A program made the translations under genes and the position numbers. Below are positions 26,629 to 36,069 of a stretch of 64,000 bases of DNA, piece by piece (position 1 is the stretch's first letter; every line of letters starts with the position of its first letter). Below the pieces are notes generated by a model, which was not told the origin of the DNA, did no database searches, and saw only the letters and a list, made by a program, of their open reading frames with translations. Source of the DNA: Pseudomaricurvus albidus (GTDB lineage Bacteria > Pseudomonadota > Gammaproteobacteria > Pseudomonadales > Cellvibrionaceae). The DNA lies in NCBI RefSeq assembly GCF_018863235.1, contig NZ_JAHKRS010000001.1:310001-374000 (forward strand), in the 5' to 3' direction.

Positions 26629-27591
26629 ATGACAATCAAGCTTGGGGTCGTTATGGACCCAATCGAACGCATCACTTATATCAAAGACACCACTTTGGGG
26701 CTGCTTCTGGCAGCGCAGGAACGCGGGTGCAGTCTCTTTTACATGGAGCAGCAGGATCTGTTTCTCGACAACGGTCATCCGTTCGCCACCATGCGTCCGC
26801 TGAAAGTGTTTGCCGACGAGCAACACTGGTACGAACTGGGAGGCTCCAGTACAACGGATCTGGGGGAGCTTGACGTCATTCTGATGCGCAAAGATCCGCC
26901 GTTTGACAACGAATTCATTTACAGCACTTATATCCTTGAAGCGGCTGAGCGTCTCGGCACCCTGATAGTTAACCGCCCACAGAGCCTGCGTGACTGCAAC
27001 GAGAAGATCTTCGCCACCCAGTTCCCCCAGTGCTGTCCGCCGGTGCTGGTCAGTCGCAGCAGCCAGCAACTGCGCGACTTTCACGCGCAGCATCAGGATG
27101 TAATCTTCAAACCTCTGGATGGCATGGGCGGCGAAGGCATCTTCCGCTGTAAAGTCGATGACCCCAATATCGGCGTCATTCTGGAAACCTTGACCGGTCG
27201 TGGCCAGCACATGATCATGGCGCAAAAGTTCATTCCTGAAATCAAAGCCGGCGACAAGCGCATCCTGGTGATTGACGGCAAAGCCGTGCCCTACGCCCTG
27301 GCACGGGTTCCCGCTAAAGGGGAAACCCGCGGCAATCTGGCCGCCGGAGGCTCTGGCGTGCCACAACCCCTGACCGAGCGCGACCAGTGGATCGTTGATC
27401 AGGTTTCAGAAAGCCTGGTGGAAAAAGGGCTGATCTTCGTCGGACTGGATGTGATTGGCGACTATCTGACAGAAATCAATGTCACCAGTCCAACCTGTGC
27501 CCGGGAAATCGATCGCGCCTATGACACCAATATCGGTGGTTTGCTCATGGATGCTATCGAGAAACGACTGGCAAGCCAGGCCGGAAAATAA
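26629..27591 (+). CDS. gshB: Glutathione synthetase
   Basis: GshB joins gamma-glutamylcysteine and glycine using ATP. The 320-aa protein shows the ATP-grasp features DVIFKPLDGMGGEGIFR, AQKFIPEIKAGDKRILVIDG and the metal-binding GLDVIGDYLTEINVTSPT. The ATG at 26629 gives the family's MTIKLGVVMDPIERITYIKD start. The longer frame from 26521 adds 36 residues unlike it. It sits between pilG and tonB, the same order as in P. aeruginosa. Confidence 0.97.
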   Translation: MTIKLGVVMDPIERITYIKDTTLGLLLAAQERGCSLFYMEQQDLFLDNGHPFATMRPLKVFADEQHWYELGGSSTTDLGELDVILMRKDPPFDNEFIYSTYILEAAERLGTLIVNRPQSLRDCNEKIFATQFPQCCPPVLVSRSSQQLRDFHAQHQDVIFKPLDGMGGEGIFRCKVDDPNIGVILETLTGRGQHMIMAQKFIPEIKAGDKRILVIDGKAVPYALARVPAKGETRGNLAAGGSGVPQPLTERDQWIVDQVSESLVEKGLIFVGLDVIGDYLTEINVTSPTCAREIDRAYDTNIGGLLMDAIEKRLASQAGK

Positions 27592-27641
27592 CTCATACCA
27601 CAAGCCAGACCGAAGAACAGGCCAGACCGAGATACAGTACC

Positions 27642-28562
27642 TTGTCCGACTCCAGCACTCCTGTCATCAATGCGCCGCTGAACACCGCAGCGGTGGACAC
27701 CGGCGATCGCCTGAGCTTTACGGTTTTTTTGGCGCTGGCGCTGCACGCACTGTTGATTCTGGGCATCTCATTCCAGTCTGACATCGGCGGCAAGCCGACC
27801 CCCACTCTGGATATCACGCTGGCGACCCACACCAGCAACCAGGCGCCGGACAAGGCGGATTTCCTGGCTCAGGCCAATCAGGAAGCCAGCGGTACCGGCG
27901 AAGAAGCCCGGCAGATGACCACTGACCAGCTGGCTCCGATTAACGACACCCGTATTCAGGAGATCAATCCGACCCCCCAGGTGCGAGCGGTGACGCCAAC
28001 CCAGAAAGACAAGCTCCAGCCGGTGGTCACTCAGAACTCCAGCAGTTTTAAAGTTCAGCAGAAGGAAACCGCGCCAGATCAGGAAGATCAGGAAAAACAG
28101 GAAGGCAAAGACGCTCAGGACACCCCGCTCAGCGCTGAAATTGCCAGCCTCAAGGCCAAACTGGATCGCCAGCGTCAGGCCATTGCCAAGCGCCCCCGTA
28201 TCCGCCGCATCACCTCCGTCGCCACCAAGGCCTCGGCCGACGCCGCCTATCTGAACGACTGGGTGCGCAAGATCGAATTCGTTGGCAACCGCAACTTCCC
28301 CGAGGAAGCGGTGCAACAGCGCATTTTCGGTCAGCTGCGACTGGCGACCATTCTGCGCCCCAACGGCACCATTCTGTCGGTGGAGATTCTACAGTCTTCC
28401 GGCCATAACATTCTTGACAATGCGGCGCTGCAAATTGTTCATATGGCGGCCCCTTTCGCGCCATTTCCCACCGAAATTCGCAAAAATGCCGACCAACTTG
28501 AGATCATTCGCACCTGGCATTTCGAGCTGAACGGCCTCGCCACCAGCTCATCCCGCCAGTAA
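27642..28562 (+). CDS. tonB: Energy transducer TonB
   Basis: This 306-aa inner-membrane protein has one N-terminal TM at about residues 25-47 (LSFTVFLALALHALLILGIS), a long Gln/Glu/Pro-rich periplasmic linker and a C-terminal TonB domain (RILRPNGTI-like strand ATILRPNGTILSVEILQSSG, then LDNAALQIVHMAAPFAPFP). It couples the proton-motive force to outer-membrane receptors such as the one at 4314. The start is TTG at 27642. No in-frame ATG exists before the membrane segment. It lies between gshB and yqgE. Confidence 0.9.
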   Translation: MSDSSTPVINAPLNTAAVDTGDRLSFTVFLALALHALLILGISFQSDIGGKPTPTLDITLATHTSNQAPDKADFLAQANQEASGTGEEARQMTTDQLAPINDTRIQEINPTPQVRAVTPTQKDKLQPVVTQNSSSFKVQQKETAPDQEDQEKQEGKDAQDTPLSAEIASLKAKLDRQRQAIAKRPRIRRITSVATKASADAAYLNDWVRKIEFVGNRNFPEEAVQQRIFGQLRLATILRPNGTILSVEILQSSGHNILDNAALQIVHMAAPFAPFPTEIRKNADQLEIIRTWHFELNGLATSSSRQ

Positions 28563-28645
28563 CCCGCGCTAAAAAGCCGTCGTCAGGGGCCCTTATTTAC
28601 AAAATAAAGCTTGTTTTCCCCGTGACAGGCCCCAATACTGAACCT

Positions 28646-29236
28646 ATGAAACAAACAATCGCACAAGACAAAAGTCAGCAACTTGGCGATTTGCGCAATC
28701 ACTTCCTGATCGCCATGCCAAGCCTGAACGAATCCATTTTTTCACACACGATCACTTACATCTGTGATCACAGTGAGAGTGGCGCCATGGGGCTGGTGAT
28801 CAACCAACCGCTGGATCTGGTCATGTCTGATATCTATCAGCAGCTGGAATGCGGTGATGCCCACAGTTACAACCCGATGACTCCGGTACTGAGCGGTGGA
28901 CCGGTTCAACCCGAGCGCGGCTTCATCCTTCACAGCCCGGAACAGAGCTGGGAATCCAGCCTGAAGGTTTCGAAAGACATTGCACTGACCGCCTCCCGCG
29001 ACATTATCGAGTCTATCGCCCGCGGCGAGGGGCCAGCGAAATATCTGGTTGCCCTGGGCTACGCTGGCTGGGGCGCAGGGCAACTGGAGGCCGAGATTGC
29101 CGACAACGCCTGGCTGACAATCCCCGCCGACAGCAGCATCGTGTTTGATACCCCCATCGAACACCGCTGGAGTGCCGCCTCCAAAAACCTCGGCATAGAC
29201 CTGAATCTGATTTCCGGTACTGCCGGTCACGCCTGA
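28646..29236 (+). CDS. yqgE: YqgE/AlgH family protein
   Basis: This 196-aa protein has the family signature NHFLIAMPSLNESIF near the N-terminus, then HSESGAMGLVINQPL and GGPVQPERGFILH, ending in the GYAGWGAGQLEAEI block. AlgH/YqgE proteins are widespread next to ruvX, and their exact role is unresolved. An in-frame GTG at 28622 would add 8 residues. Neither start has a clear Shine-Dalgarno, and the ATG gives the usual MKQ-type start. The gene lies 53 bp before ruvX. Confidence 0.93.
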   Translation: MKQTIAQDKSQQLGDLRNHFLIAMPSLNESIFSHTITYICDHSESGAMGLVINQPLDLVMSDIYQQLECGDAHSYNPMTPVLSGGPVQPERGFILHSPEQSWESSLKVSKDIALTASRDIIESIARGEGPAKYLVALGYAGWGAGQLEAEIADNAWLTIPADSSIVFDTPIEHRWSAASKNLGIDLNLISGTAGHA

Positions 29237-29289
29237 GCCCAGCAACGGACTCAGGCCAGCCCCACACCGCACCAACCGTTAGGCCCACC

Positions 29290-29715
29290 ATGCCCCAAAT
29301 ATCCCTACTGGCCTTTGACTACGGCACCCAGAACATTGGTGTTGCCAGCGGTCAAACCCTGACTCACTCCTGCACGGAACTTCCTCCGCTCAAGGCCCGC
29401 GATGGCGTTCCCAATTGGGAAGAAGTGGAAAAACTGCTGGGAGACTGGAAGCCGGATCTCGTCCTGGTGGGACTGCCCCTGAATATGGACGACAGCGAGA
29501 GCGAACTGAGCACCCGCGCCCGCAAATTCGGCAAGCGTGTGCACGGCCGCTTTGGCGTTCAGGTGGAAATGGTGGATGAGCGGCTCAGCACCTTTGCCGC
29601 CAAGGAAGAAGCCGCCGAGCGAGGCCATAGAGGCAATTTCGCTCAGGCGCCCATCGACTCCATTGCCGCCCGGCTGATACTGGAAAGCTGGATGCGCCAG
29701 CGCAATTCGGATTGA
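29290..29715 (+). CDS. ruvX: Holliday junction resolvase-like / pre-16S rRNA nuclease
   Basis: RuvX (YqgF) has an RNase H fold and matures the 5' end of 16S rRNA. A Holliday-junction role was originally proposed. The 141-aa protein shows LLAFDYGTQNIGVA with the catalytic Asp, LVLVGLPLNMDDSES, and MVDERLSTFAAK plus a late DSIAARLIL Asp. It is the last gene of the gshB-tonB-yqgE-ruvX run. In P. aeruginosa pyrR-pyrB follow, but here an opposing methyltransferase gene starts the accessory cluster. Confidence 0.95.
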   Translation: MPQISLLAFDYGTQNIGVASGQTLTHSCTELPPLKARDGVPNWEEVEKLLGDWKPDLVLVGLPLNMDDSESELSTRARKFGKRVHGRFGVQVEMVDERLSTFAAKEEAAERGHRGNFAQAPIDSIAARLILESWMRQRNSD

Positions 29716-29729
29716 TTTGAAGTCCGGCG

Positions 29730-30626
29730 CTAAGTGGATTTGATCGCCACTATGTTGCGCATGGGCATGCCCATTTCGTCCTCAACCAGCTCCATTCCCA
29801 CCTGCGACAGGCCTTGCTTGAGGTCAAACTGGTGCCAACTGTTGATAAACGGCTCGTAGACAAAGCCGGCCAACCATTTGAAGTAGATCCCGAACAGCCC
29901 GTAGCGTCTGACCATCGGCCACCAGCCCGCATAATACTGCTCTGCTGAGGGCTCCATAATGACCAGCCGACCGCCGGGCTTTAATACCCGGGCAATTTCC
30001 TGCAGCGCCTGCTGGATATAGCGGGGCGGCACCTCATGGAAGAGAAAACAGGCGGCAACGCCATCGAACCGCTGATCGCAGAACGGTAAATCCTCCACCA
30101 CACCCTGAATAAAGCGAACCCCGGGGTGATCGGCCGCCGCATGCTTGAGCAGATAGGGGCTCGGATCCAGCCCCCAGACATCAGTGGCGCCGGACCGGGC
30201 TATGGCCGCCGCGGTTTTACCGCCGCCACAGCCTACGTCCAGAAAGCTGTTACCGGCTCCCAAGGAGTTCGCGATCCAGCCTCGGCCCCGCTCAAGATGC
30301 CCCAACATGCTGATGTCAAAACCGGTGATGTAGCCGCGACTCAGTCGCAGGGAATAGACCCCGTTGGGCAGGTTGTGAAAATCCTGAAGCGCGTACCTGG
30401 GAACACAGTCGGCGCCATACATGCCTTCAGGCAACTTGGCCGGAGGCTTCTTTTTGGAAAAAATACGTCGCCAAAAACGATCAAACCCATCGCGACTGAG
30501 CATGTTGACATCATCGAGCCAGGCTTTCGGCAGCGTCACCTCTGGCCAAACGGGCGCACAGGGGTCCGGCAATCCTGCTTTGCTGCTCTCGCTCACTGCC
30601 ATCGTCCTTGCCATTGCCTCGGTCAC
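29730..30626 (-). CDS. Class I SAM-dependent methyltransferase
   Basis: This 298-aa protein has a UbiE/MenG-like core: FLDVGCGGGKTAAAIA (SAM loop), VWGLDPSPYLL, GVVEDLPFCDQRFDGV and VLKPGGRLVIMEP. The first ~120 residues are extra, including a basic KKKPPAKLPEGMYGADC region. The GTG at 30626 is chosen because AAGGAA lies 8 nt upstream. The ATGs at 30614 and 30602 are crowded by their upstream sequence. It is convergent with ruvX and divergent from the exporter/lipid operon, so it may methylate that cluster's product. The target is not deducible from sequence. Confidence 0.83.
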   Translation of the reverse strand: MTEAMARTMAVSESSKAGLPDPCAPVWPEVTLPKAWLDDVNMLSRDGFDRFWRRIFSKKKPPAKLPEGMYGADCVPRYALQDFHNLPNGVYSLRLSRGYITGFDISMLGHLERGRGWIANSLGAGNSFLDVGCGGGKTAAAIARSGATDVWGLDPSPYLLKHAAADHPGVRFIQGVVEDLPFCDQRFDGVAACFLFHEVPPRYIQQALQEIARVLKPGGRLVIMEPSAEQYYAGWWPMVRRYGLFGIYFKWLAGFVYEPFINSWHQFDLKQGLSQVGMELVEDEMGMPMRNIVAIKST

Positions 30627-30805
30627 TTGTTCGGTTCCTTCATTGTGTTTCCTGACACCTGCCCATGCAGCGTATGTTCATAGGAAGTTGCCACAGAGAC
30701 CATCACTGTCCCCGGTGTTTTCCGGTGCGGAATAATAAAGGCTGGGAAATTTCTTTCAATCCCCAGCCCCCATGTTTTACCTGTCATTACCAGCACGCGA
30801 ACCTG

Positions 30806-30811
30806 TATAAT
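30806..30811 (+). promoter_or_regulatory. Perfect -10 box before the lipid/export operon
   Basis: TATAAT lies 74 bp before the ATG at 30885. The upstream -35 region (about 30783-30788, GTCATT) is poor, so this promoter may need an activator. Confidence 0.4.
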
Positions 30812-30884
30812 GCCCGGCCTGGGCTCGGATGGCTGCCATTCAATCCGCCGTTCACCACATAACCTACAACCAACACGCCCCCCT

Positions 30885-31433
30885 ATGACACCGCAAATTT
30901 TTATTTTCCTGATCGTCAGCTGCCTGCTGGTCATCGTCTGCCGACATCAGCTGCTGAATCCTCGCTGCCACGGCTTTTACCGTTTTTTTGCCTTCCTGGG
31001 CATTCTGGCTTTGGCACTGCTTAACATACAGTTCGATGGCCGCGATCTGTTCAGTCCGTTGCGCCTGTTGTCAGGTGCCTTGATGCTCAGCTCGCTGGCG
31101 GTGGTTATTATTTCACTGCGACAACTGACTCAAGTCGGACAGAAAGAGCGCCAGGACACACCGGAAAACTTCACGTTTGAAAACACCTTGCAGCTGGTCA
31201 CCGATGGCGTTTACCGATATGTGCGTCACCCCATGTATACCTCATTGTTACTGCTGTGCTGGGGACTGTTTTTTCAGCAACCCTCGCTGCTGGGCGCCGC
31301 CATTGCGCTGGAAGTCAGTCTGTTTCTGATCTGCACCATTCTGGTTGAGGAAAAAGAAAACCGGCAATTTTTCGGTGAAGAGTATCAGCACTATCAACAA
31401 TCCAACAAAATGCTGATCCCGTTTTTACTGTAA
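30885..31433 (+). CDS. Isoprenylcysteine/phospholipid-type membrane methyltransferase
   Basis: This 182-aa integral membrane protein has four to five hydrophobic helices and the ICMT/PEMT catalytic signature VYRYVRHPMYTSLLLL followed by LVEEKENRQFFGEEYQHYQQ, the SAM-binding end of this fold. The ATG at 30885 places the first helix at the N-terminus. The longer frame from 30810 adds non-membrane residues. It is first in the plus-strand operon with the ABC exporter, ACP and ketosynthase. An O-methylation of a phenolic or lipid intermediate at the membrane is a reasonable guess. Confidence 0.82.
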   Translation: MTPQIFIFLIVSCLLVIVCRHQLLNPRCHGFYRFFAFLGILALALLNIQFDGRDLFSPLRLLSGALMLSSLAVVIISLRQLTQVGQKERQDTPENFTFENTLQLVTDGVYRYVRHPMYTSLLLLCWGLFFQQPSLLGAAIALEVSLFLICTILVEEKENRQFFGEEYQHYQQSNKMLIPFLL

Positions 31434-31539
31434 TGCCGGATGATGCCAGGGGCGAGTTTGGCAACAGGTGTGGTAAATTTCTCCCCCAAGAGCCATATCC
31501 GCAGTGGCAAAACTGCTTGCTTAACCAGGTCTGGACCAC

Positions 31540-32463
31540 GTGATTTCTATTCATCAATTACATTACCAATATCAGGGGGCGACAGCGGCGTCACTCAATC
31601 ACATAGACCTGGATGTCCCCAAGGGCAGCCTGTTTGGTTTGCTCGGCCCTAACGGTGCCGGTAAAACCACCCTGCTGTCCATTGTCAGCGGTTTGCTTCC
31701 CTGCCCCGAAGGAGCGGTCAAGATAAACGGGCACGACATCAGCAAAATCAAGTCGCTGCACAAATCGGATATTGCGCTGGTGCCGCAGGAGTACGCTTTT
31801 TATTTTCGCCTGTCCGTTCAGGAAAACCTGACATTCTTCGCCTCGGCGCTGGGACTGAAGAAAAACCAGATCCGACAACGTATCGATGAAATCGCGGCCG
31901 TCACCGGCCTCTCGAATCGCCTCAAAGACCGGGCAGAAACCTTGTCCGGTGGCTTGAAGCGACGCCTCAATCTGGCGATTGGTTTGCTAAACCAGCCCAG
32001 CCTGTTACTGCTGGACGAACCGACGGTAGGCATTGACCCCCATTCCCGCCACTTCATTCTGGAAGCCATCAATCAACTCAATCAAAACGGCACAACCGTG
32101 GTGTACACCTCCCACTACATGGAAGAAATAGAAAACCTGTGTACCGACATCGCCATTATGGATCACGGCAAAGTACTGATACAGGGGCCGTTAACTCAGT
32201 TGCTGGAAGCTCAGCGACACAACACCCTGTTTATCGAACTCAGCAAACCGTTAACACTCGAACAGCGCGCAGTGCTGACACCGGCAACGGTTTATGACGA
32301 ACACAGCCTTGAACTGGTATTACCCTTCTCCCAGGGCGACGATATATACAGCGTTATGACGACACTGCAGCAAGCGTCCGTAGACATTCACCGCCTGCGT
32401 TATGGCTCTGACAATCTCGAAGAGCTGTTCCTGAATTTAACCCATCGCGCACTGCGGGACTGA
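31540..32463 (+). CDS. ABC transporter ATP-binding protein
   Basis: This 307-aa ATPase has Walker A GPNGAGKTTLLSIV, Q-loop VPQEYAFYF, signature LSGGLKRRLNLAIGL, Walker B LLLLDEPTVGID and switch His in YTSHYMEE, followed by a C-terminal ~90-residue extension typical of drug/lipid exporters. GTG at 31540 gives a normal MISIHQLHYQY start. The permease gene follows 2 bp later. Placement before the ACP and ketosynthase genes suggests it exports their product. Confidence 0.93.
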   Translation: MISIHQLHYQYQGATAASLNHIDLDVPKGSLFGLLGPNGAGKTTLLSIVSGLLPCPEGAVKINGHDISKIKSLHKSDIALVPQEYAFYFRLSVQENLTFFASALGLKKNQIRQRIDEIAAVTGLSNRLKDRAETLSGGLKRRLNLAIGLLNQPSLLLLDEPTVGIDPHSRHFILEAINQLNQNGTTVVYTSHYMEEIENLCTDIAIMDHGKVLIQGPLTQLLEAQRHNTLFIELSKPLTLEQRAVLTPATVYDEHSLELVLPFSQGDDIYSVMTTLQQASVDIHRLRYGSDNLEELFLNLTHRALRD

Positions 32464-32465
32464 CC

Positions 32466-33638
32466 ATGAATCAACTGCTGCATTTTGTTTTAAAAGAATT
32501 GCGTCTCTTGAAACGGGATTTGCACGGGCTATTGCTTTTGTTTGCCATGCCGGCGCTGTTTATTCTGATCATGACCTTCGCCCTGCAAAACCAGTACGCA
32601 AGCAATCAGAGCATCGACATTGATTACTACCTGCTGAATTACGACACCGGTTCCGCCAGCCAAAAACTTGCCGAGCAGATCGAACAACTGAACAACTTCA
32701 ATCGCCTGCACAGCGACCAGGGTGAAGCAGAGATTCGCGCGAAGGTGGCCAGTGATCACGCCAAGTTTCTGATTATCATCCCGCCGGGGTTTGATCAGAA
32801 GCTGGCGGACAACCGCGAGTCGCTGAACCTGGAAAGCGCCCCAGGCGTCACGCCGGTACTGGCGCAACTGGTGGAGTCACAGTTACAACAAAAGCTCAAT
32901 GAACTGTTTTTGGCCAACGCCTTGAGCGACTCTTTCGACGACCCGGAACTTGCCGACAACATCAAAAGTGGTGACTTTATTCAAACCCGTTCGCTCTACG
33001 GCTCCGGCAATCTGCAACCCTCTTCCGTGCAGCAAAACGTTCCCGCCTGGATGCTGTTCGCCATGTTCTTTATCGCCATCCCGCTGTCGACAACGCTCAT
33101 CAATGAACGTCAGCAGGGCACTCTCGATCGCTTGCGGACCATGGAATTCCCGCGCCACTTAATGCTGCTCGGCAAGTTGATTCCCTATTTTGGCATCAAC
33201 CTGTTACAGGTTGTAATTATGCTGTTGATCGGCGTCTATCTGGTACCGGCACTGGGTGGCGATCAACTGCATCTGGGGAACAGTTATTCGGGGCTTGCCC
33301 TCATATCCATCTGCGCCAGCCTGGCAGCTGTAGCCTATGCCCTGCTGGTGGCCGAAGTAGCGAACACCATTGAACAGGCCACTATTTTTTCCGGTATTTG
33401 CAATATCATTATGGCGGCCATTGGTGGAGTCATGGTGCCTCGTTTTATCATGCCACCGGTCATGCAAACCCTGAGCGAAGCCTCGCCCATGGCGTGGGGT
33501 CTGGACGGTTTTTTTGATATTCTGTTGCGCAATGGCACCCTGAATGATGTTCTCCCAGAAGCCGGAGCACTGCTGGGTTTCGCCCTGGCTATGCTGATCG
33601 GATCGGCCTGGGTTGCCCGACGCCGGCAAGCCCACTGA
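32466..33638 (+). CDS. ABC-2 type transporter permease
   Basis: This 390-aa protein has one TM near residues 20-38 (LLLFAMPALFILIMTFAL), a ~150-residue extracytoplasmic domain and five C-terminal TM segments (for example ALISICASLAAVAYALLVAE), the YhhJ/ABC-2 exporter layout. Translation is coupled to the ATPase, with a 2-bp gap after its stop codon. Such pairs move drugs, lipids or pigments out of the inner membrane. Confidence 0.92.
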   Translation: MNQLLHFVLKELRLLKRDLHGLLLLFAMPALFILIMTFALQNQYASNQSIDIDYYLLNYDTGSASQKLAEQIEQLNNFNRLHSDQGEAEIRAKVASDHAKFLIIIPPGFDQKLADNRESLNLESAPGVTPVLAQLVESQLQQKLNELFLANALSDSFDDPELADNIKSGDFIQTRSLYGSGNLQPSSVQQNVPAWMLFAMFFIAIPLSTTLINERQQGTLDRLRTMEFPRHLMLLGKLIPYFGINLLQVVIMLLIGVYLVPALGGDQLHLGNSYSGLALISICASLAAVAYALLVAEVANTIEQATIFSGICNIIMAAIGGVMVPRFIMPPVMQTLSEASPMAWGLDGFFDILLRNGTLNDVLPEAGALLGFALAMLIGSAWVARRRQAH

Positions 33639-33689
33639 ACCATTATCTGCCACCACATATTTTACTGATGTTTATCACAGGCCCAGACA

Positions 33690-33959
33690 ATGACGGACAA
33701 CTCAAATAAAGAACAACTGATGGACGAGCTGAAGCAACTCATTGTCGAGGAGTGCGATGTCGATCTGGAAAGCCACGAAATTGAAAATCACGAGCGCCTG
33801 ATCGGTGAAGAGAGCCGTCTCGACCTGGACTCTCTGGATGCCCTGAGCATTTCTCTGGAAGTCAAAAGCCGTTACGGCAAGCACATCGACAGCGGTAACG
33901 AAACGCGCATGGCGCTCGCCTCGGTTGATGCCCTTGCTGACTTTATTCTTGCCGGATAA
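33690..33959 (+). CDS. Acyl carrier protein (dedicated)
   Basis: This 89-aa acidic protein has the phosphopantetheine site DLDSLDALSISLEVK with Ser48, and four predicted helices. It is divergent from housekeeping AcpP (no DSLDTVELVMALEEEF block), so it looks cluster-specific. It lies 51 bp after the permease and 5 bp before the ketosynthase, so it should carry the intermediates of this pathway. A 4'-phosphopantetheinyl transferase is not in the window. Confidence 0.9.
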   Translation: MTDNSNKEQLMDELKQLIVEECDVDLESHEIENHERLIGEESRLDLDSLDALSISLEVKSRYGKHIDSGNETRMALASVDALADFILAG

Positions 33960-33964
33960 CAACC

Positions 33965-35134
33965 ATGACAGCCAGAACCAGAATTGCAGGATGCGGTATC
34001 GTCAGCACTCTCGGTGCTGGTCTGGCGACGAATCTCGACGCGTTAACAACCGGCAAGGGAAACTTTTCACTGCGCACACTGGAAGGTTTTAATGAGCCGG
34101 TAGACGCCGCTTTTTTGGCTACAGACAGCTCAGCTGGTGAAGACGCCACTGAACGTTTTAAAGCACTGATAGACCAAACGCTCGAAGAGACATTGGCCGG
34201 CATTGAGCTGATGCCGGAACAGCGGCGAAGCCTGCCCATTTTTATCGGCTCATCGTCTTATGGTATCGGCATCGGTGAAGACCTGTACCGACAGGCACTT
34301 GGCCGGGAAGAACACTCCGGCACCCCCGCGCAACCGCTGCCACTGGATGGCTTTACTCTTATCGCCAGACACCTGCGTCGGCAACACGGTCTTAACGGTC
34401 CCGATTACACATTCAACACGGCGTGCACTGCCGGCGCCAACGCTCTGCTTAGTGCGGCCAACAGCATCGCCCAGGGCCACCATGAATACGCTCTGGTCCT
34501 CGGCCTGGAAACCTTTAACGCCACCACACTGTCCGGTTTTTTCGGCATGCAACTGCTCAGTGGTGAGGCCATGAAGCCCTTTGATCAAAACCGCAGCGGG
34601 CTGGTCCTTGGCGAAGGCTGTGCCTGTATTTTGCTGAAGGCTACTTCAGCGGGAGAAACAGGCATTCTGTTCAAGGGCGGCGCCAGTGGTTGCGACAGCC
34701 ACTCCATTTCAGCCTCCAACCCGGACGGTTCTTCCATTGCCGCCGTGATGCAGGAAGCATTGGAAGCCTGTGGACTAAAACCGGCGGACATTGCCGCGGT
34801 CAAAGCACACGGCACCGCCAGCCCCCTGAATGACGACGGGGAAGCCGCCGGTATGCGAAGAGTGTTTGACTCTGTGCCGCCGTTTTTTTCCCTCAAGTCC
34901 TACATCGGTCATACCCTGGGCAGCTGTGGTGTACTGGAAACAGTACTGATGGCCGGCTGTCTTGAGCGGGGCCAGTTGCCAATCAGTGCCGGCTTCACAG
35001 ACAGAGATCCAACACTGGGGGTCACGCCTCTGCAACACACCGAAGATGCTTTGCCCGGCCATTATATGCTGAACTTCTTTGGCTTTGGCGGGAACAATTG
35101 CAGTTTGATTTTACAGTCGGGGGCAGAACACTGA
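33965..35134 (+). CDS. Beta-ketoacyl-ACP synthase (KS, condensing enzyme)
   Basis: This 389-aa thiolase-fold enzyme has a full active site: nucleophile Cys154 (FNTACTAGANAL), His282 (KAHGTASPLNDDGE) and His316 (SYIGHTLGSCG), plus the NNC/S C-terminal loop GFGGNNCSLIL. It resembles type II polyketide/aryl-polyene ketosynthases more than FabB/FabF by its shortened N-terminus. The stop TGA shares its last base with the next gene's ATG, so it is coupled to a cysteine-less partner, as KS and chain-length factor usually are. Confidence 0.9.
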   Translation: MTARTRIAGCGIVSTLGAGLATNLDALTTGKGNFSLRTLEGFNEPVDAAFLATDSSAGEDATERFKALIDQTLEETLAGIELMPEQRRSLPIFIGSSSYGIGIGEDLYRQALGREEHSGTPAQPLPLDGFTLIARHLRRQHGLNGPDYTFNTACTAGANALLSAANSIAQGHHEYALVLGLETFNATTLSGFFGMQLLSGEAMKPFDQNRSGLVLGEGCACILLKATSAGETGILFKGGASGCDSHSISASNPDGSSIAAVMQEALEACGLKPADIAAVKAHGTASPLNDDGEAAGMRRVFDSVPPFFSLKSYIGHTLGSCGVLETVLMAGCLERGQLPISAGFTDRDPTLGVTPLQHTEDALPGHYMLNFFGFGGNNCSLILQSGAEH

Positions 35135-36054
35135 TGCTGGACATTGTTGCCGTCGGCGATTATTACGCTCCCGTAGACGACACCACCGAGGCCGCTGACT
35201 TAAAACAGGAAGTGAAACAAGCCTGCCGACAGCGCTTTCGCCGTATTGATCGCTTCACTCAACTCTGCCTGATCGGATCGAGCCGATGTGTCGAAGGTAT
35301 CTCCCTCGCGCCAGAGACCGGTCTTTATATTGGATCGCGCTTTGCCGCCATTAGCAACACCATCAATGTCCAGACACAGATGATAAAGCACGGGCAAATC
35401 CCCAAACCCGCTCACTTTATCAATACGCTCAGTAATTCTGCGGGTTACTACGTGGGCAGAAATCTGGCTTTGGAAGGGAAAAACCTGTTTATTTCGCGTG
35501 CGGACGCCTCGACCGAAGCCGTCCTGCAAATGGCTCAACTGGATCTGCAATGTCAGACAGCCGATCAGATTCTGGTGGGGATTGTTGACGAAATGCCCTC
35601 CCCCCTGTCCGATCATCGTCAACGACTCGGTGTTGATTCATCGACACCGCTGGCCGAAGCCAGCCACTGGCTTTTGCTGCGTCGCTCTACAGAGAGCAAC
35701 AAGAAATCAGAAAAAACAAATTGCCTGTCGGTGATTGAAGAGGTGAAAACGCTCGGCAGTGAACGCGACTTGATCGACTGGCTGACGGCCATACCGGAAG
35801 ACATTCGCAGAAACGGCTTTATCCATTATTCATCGGCCACAGCCAGCAACACGCCAGACACATTGATAACCGCCTGGCCATCGTATTTGACCGCAATGAA
35901 TCTCGATATGCGTTATTCACCGGCGCTGACTGCGGGTGTCCTTTCGCACTTTGTTCAGAACCCGTCACCGGGAACAGCGACACCGGCCACATTGATAACG
36001 GTACATCGCGATGAAGATCAGCGCTTTCACATTATCCGCGTCAGAAAAACCTGA
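35134..36054 (+). CDS. Ketosynthase-like protein without active cysteine (chain-length-factor-like)
   Basis: This 306-aa protein aligns with the N-terminal half of ketosynthases around INTLSNSAGYYVGRNLAL, where the catalytic Cys of NTACTAG is replaced (Ser100 region). The two catalytic His motifs are absent and the protein is ~80 residues shorter than a KS. This is the pattern of chain-length factors and of ApeC-like partners in aryl-polyene systems. The ATG at 35134 overlaps the KS stop by 1 bp and has a GGGGGC upstream. The longer frame from 35098 lies inside KS. It probably forms a heterodimer with the KS and sets chain length. Confidence 0.75.
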   Translation: MLDIVAVGDYYAPVDDTTEAADLKQEVKQACRQRFRRIDRFTQLCLIGSSRCVEGISLAPETGLYIGSRFAAISNTINVQTQMIKHGQIPKPAHFINTLSNSAGYYVGRNLALEGKNLFISRADASTEAVLQMAQLDLQCQTADQILVGIVDEMPSPLSDHRQRLGVDSSTPLAEASHWLLLRRSTESNKKSEKTNCLSVIEEVKTLGSERDLIDWLTAIPEDIRRNGFIHYSSATASNTPDTLITAWPSYLTAMNLDMRYSPALTAGVLSHFVQNPSPGTATPATLITVHRDEDQRFHIIRVRKT

Positions 36055-36069
36055 ACCGCGAGTTGTCTG

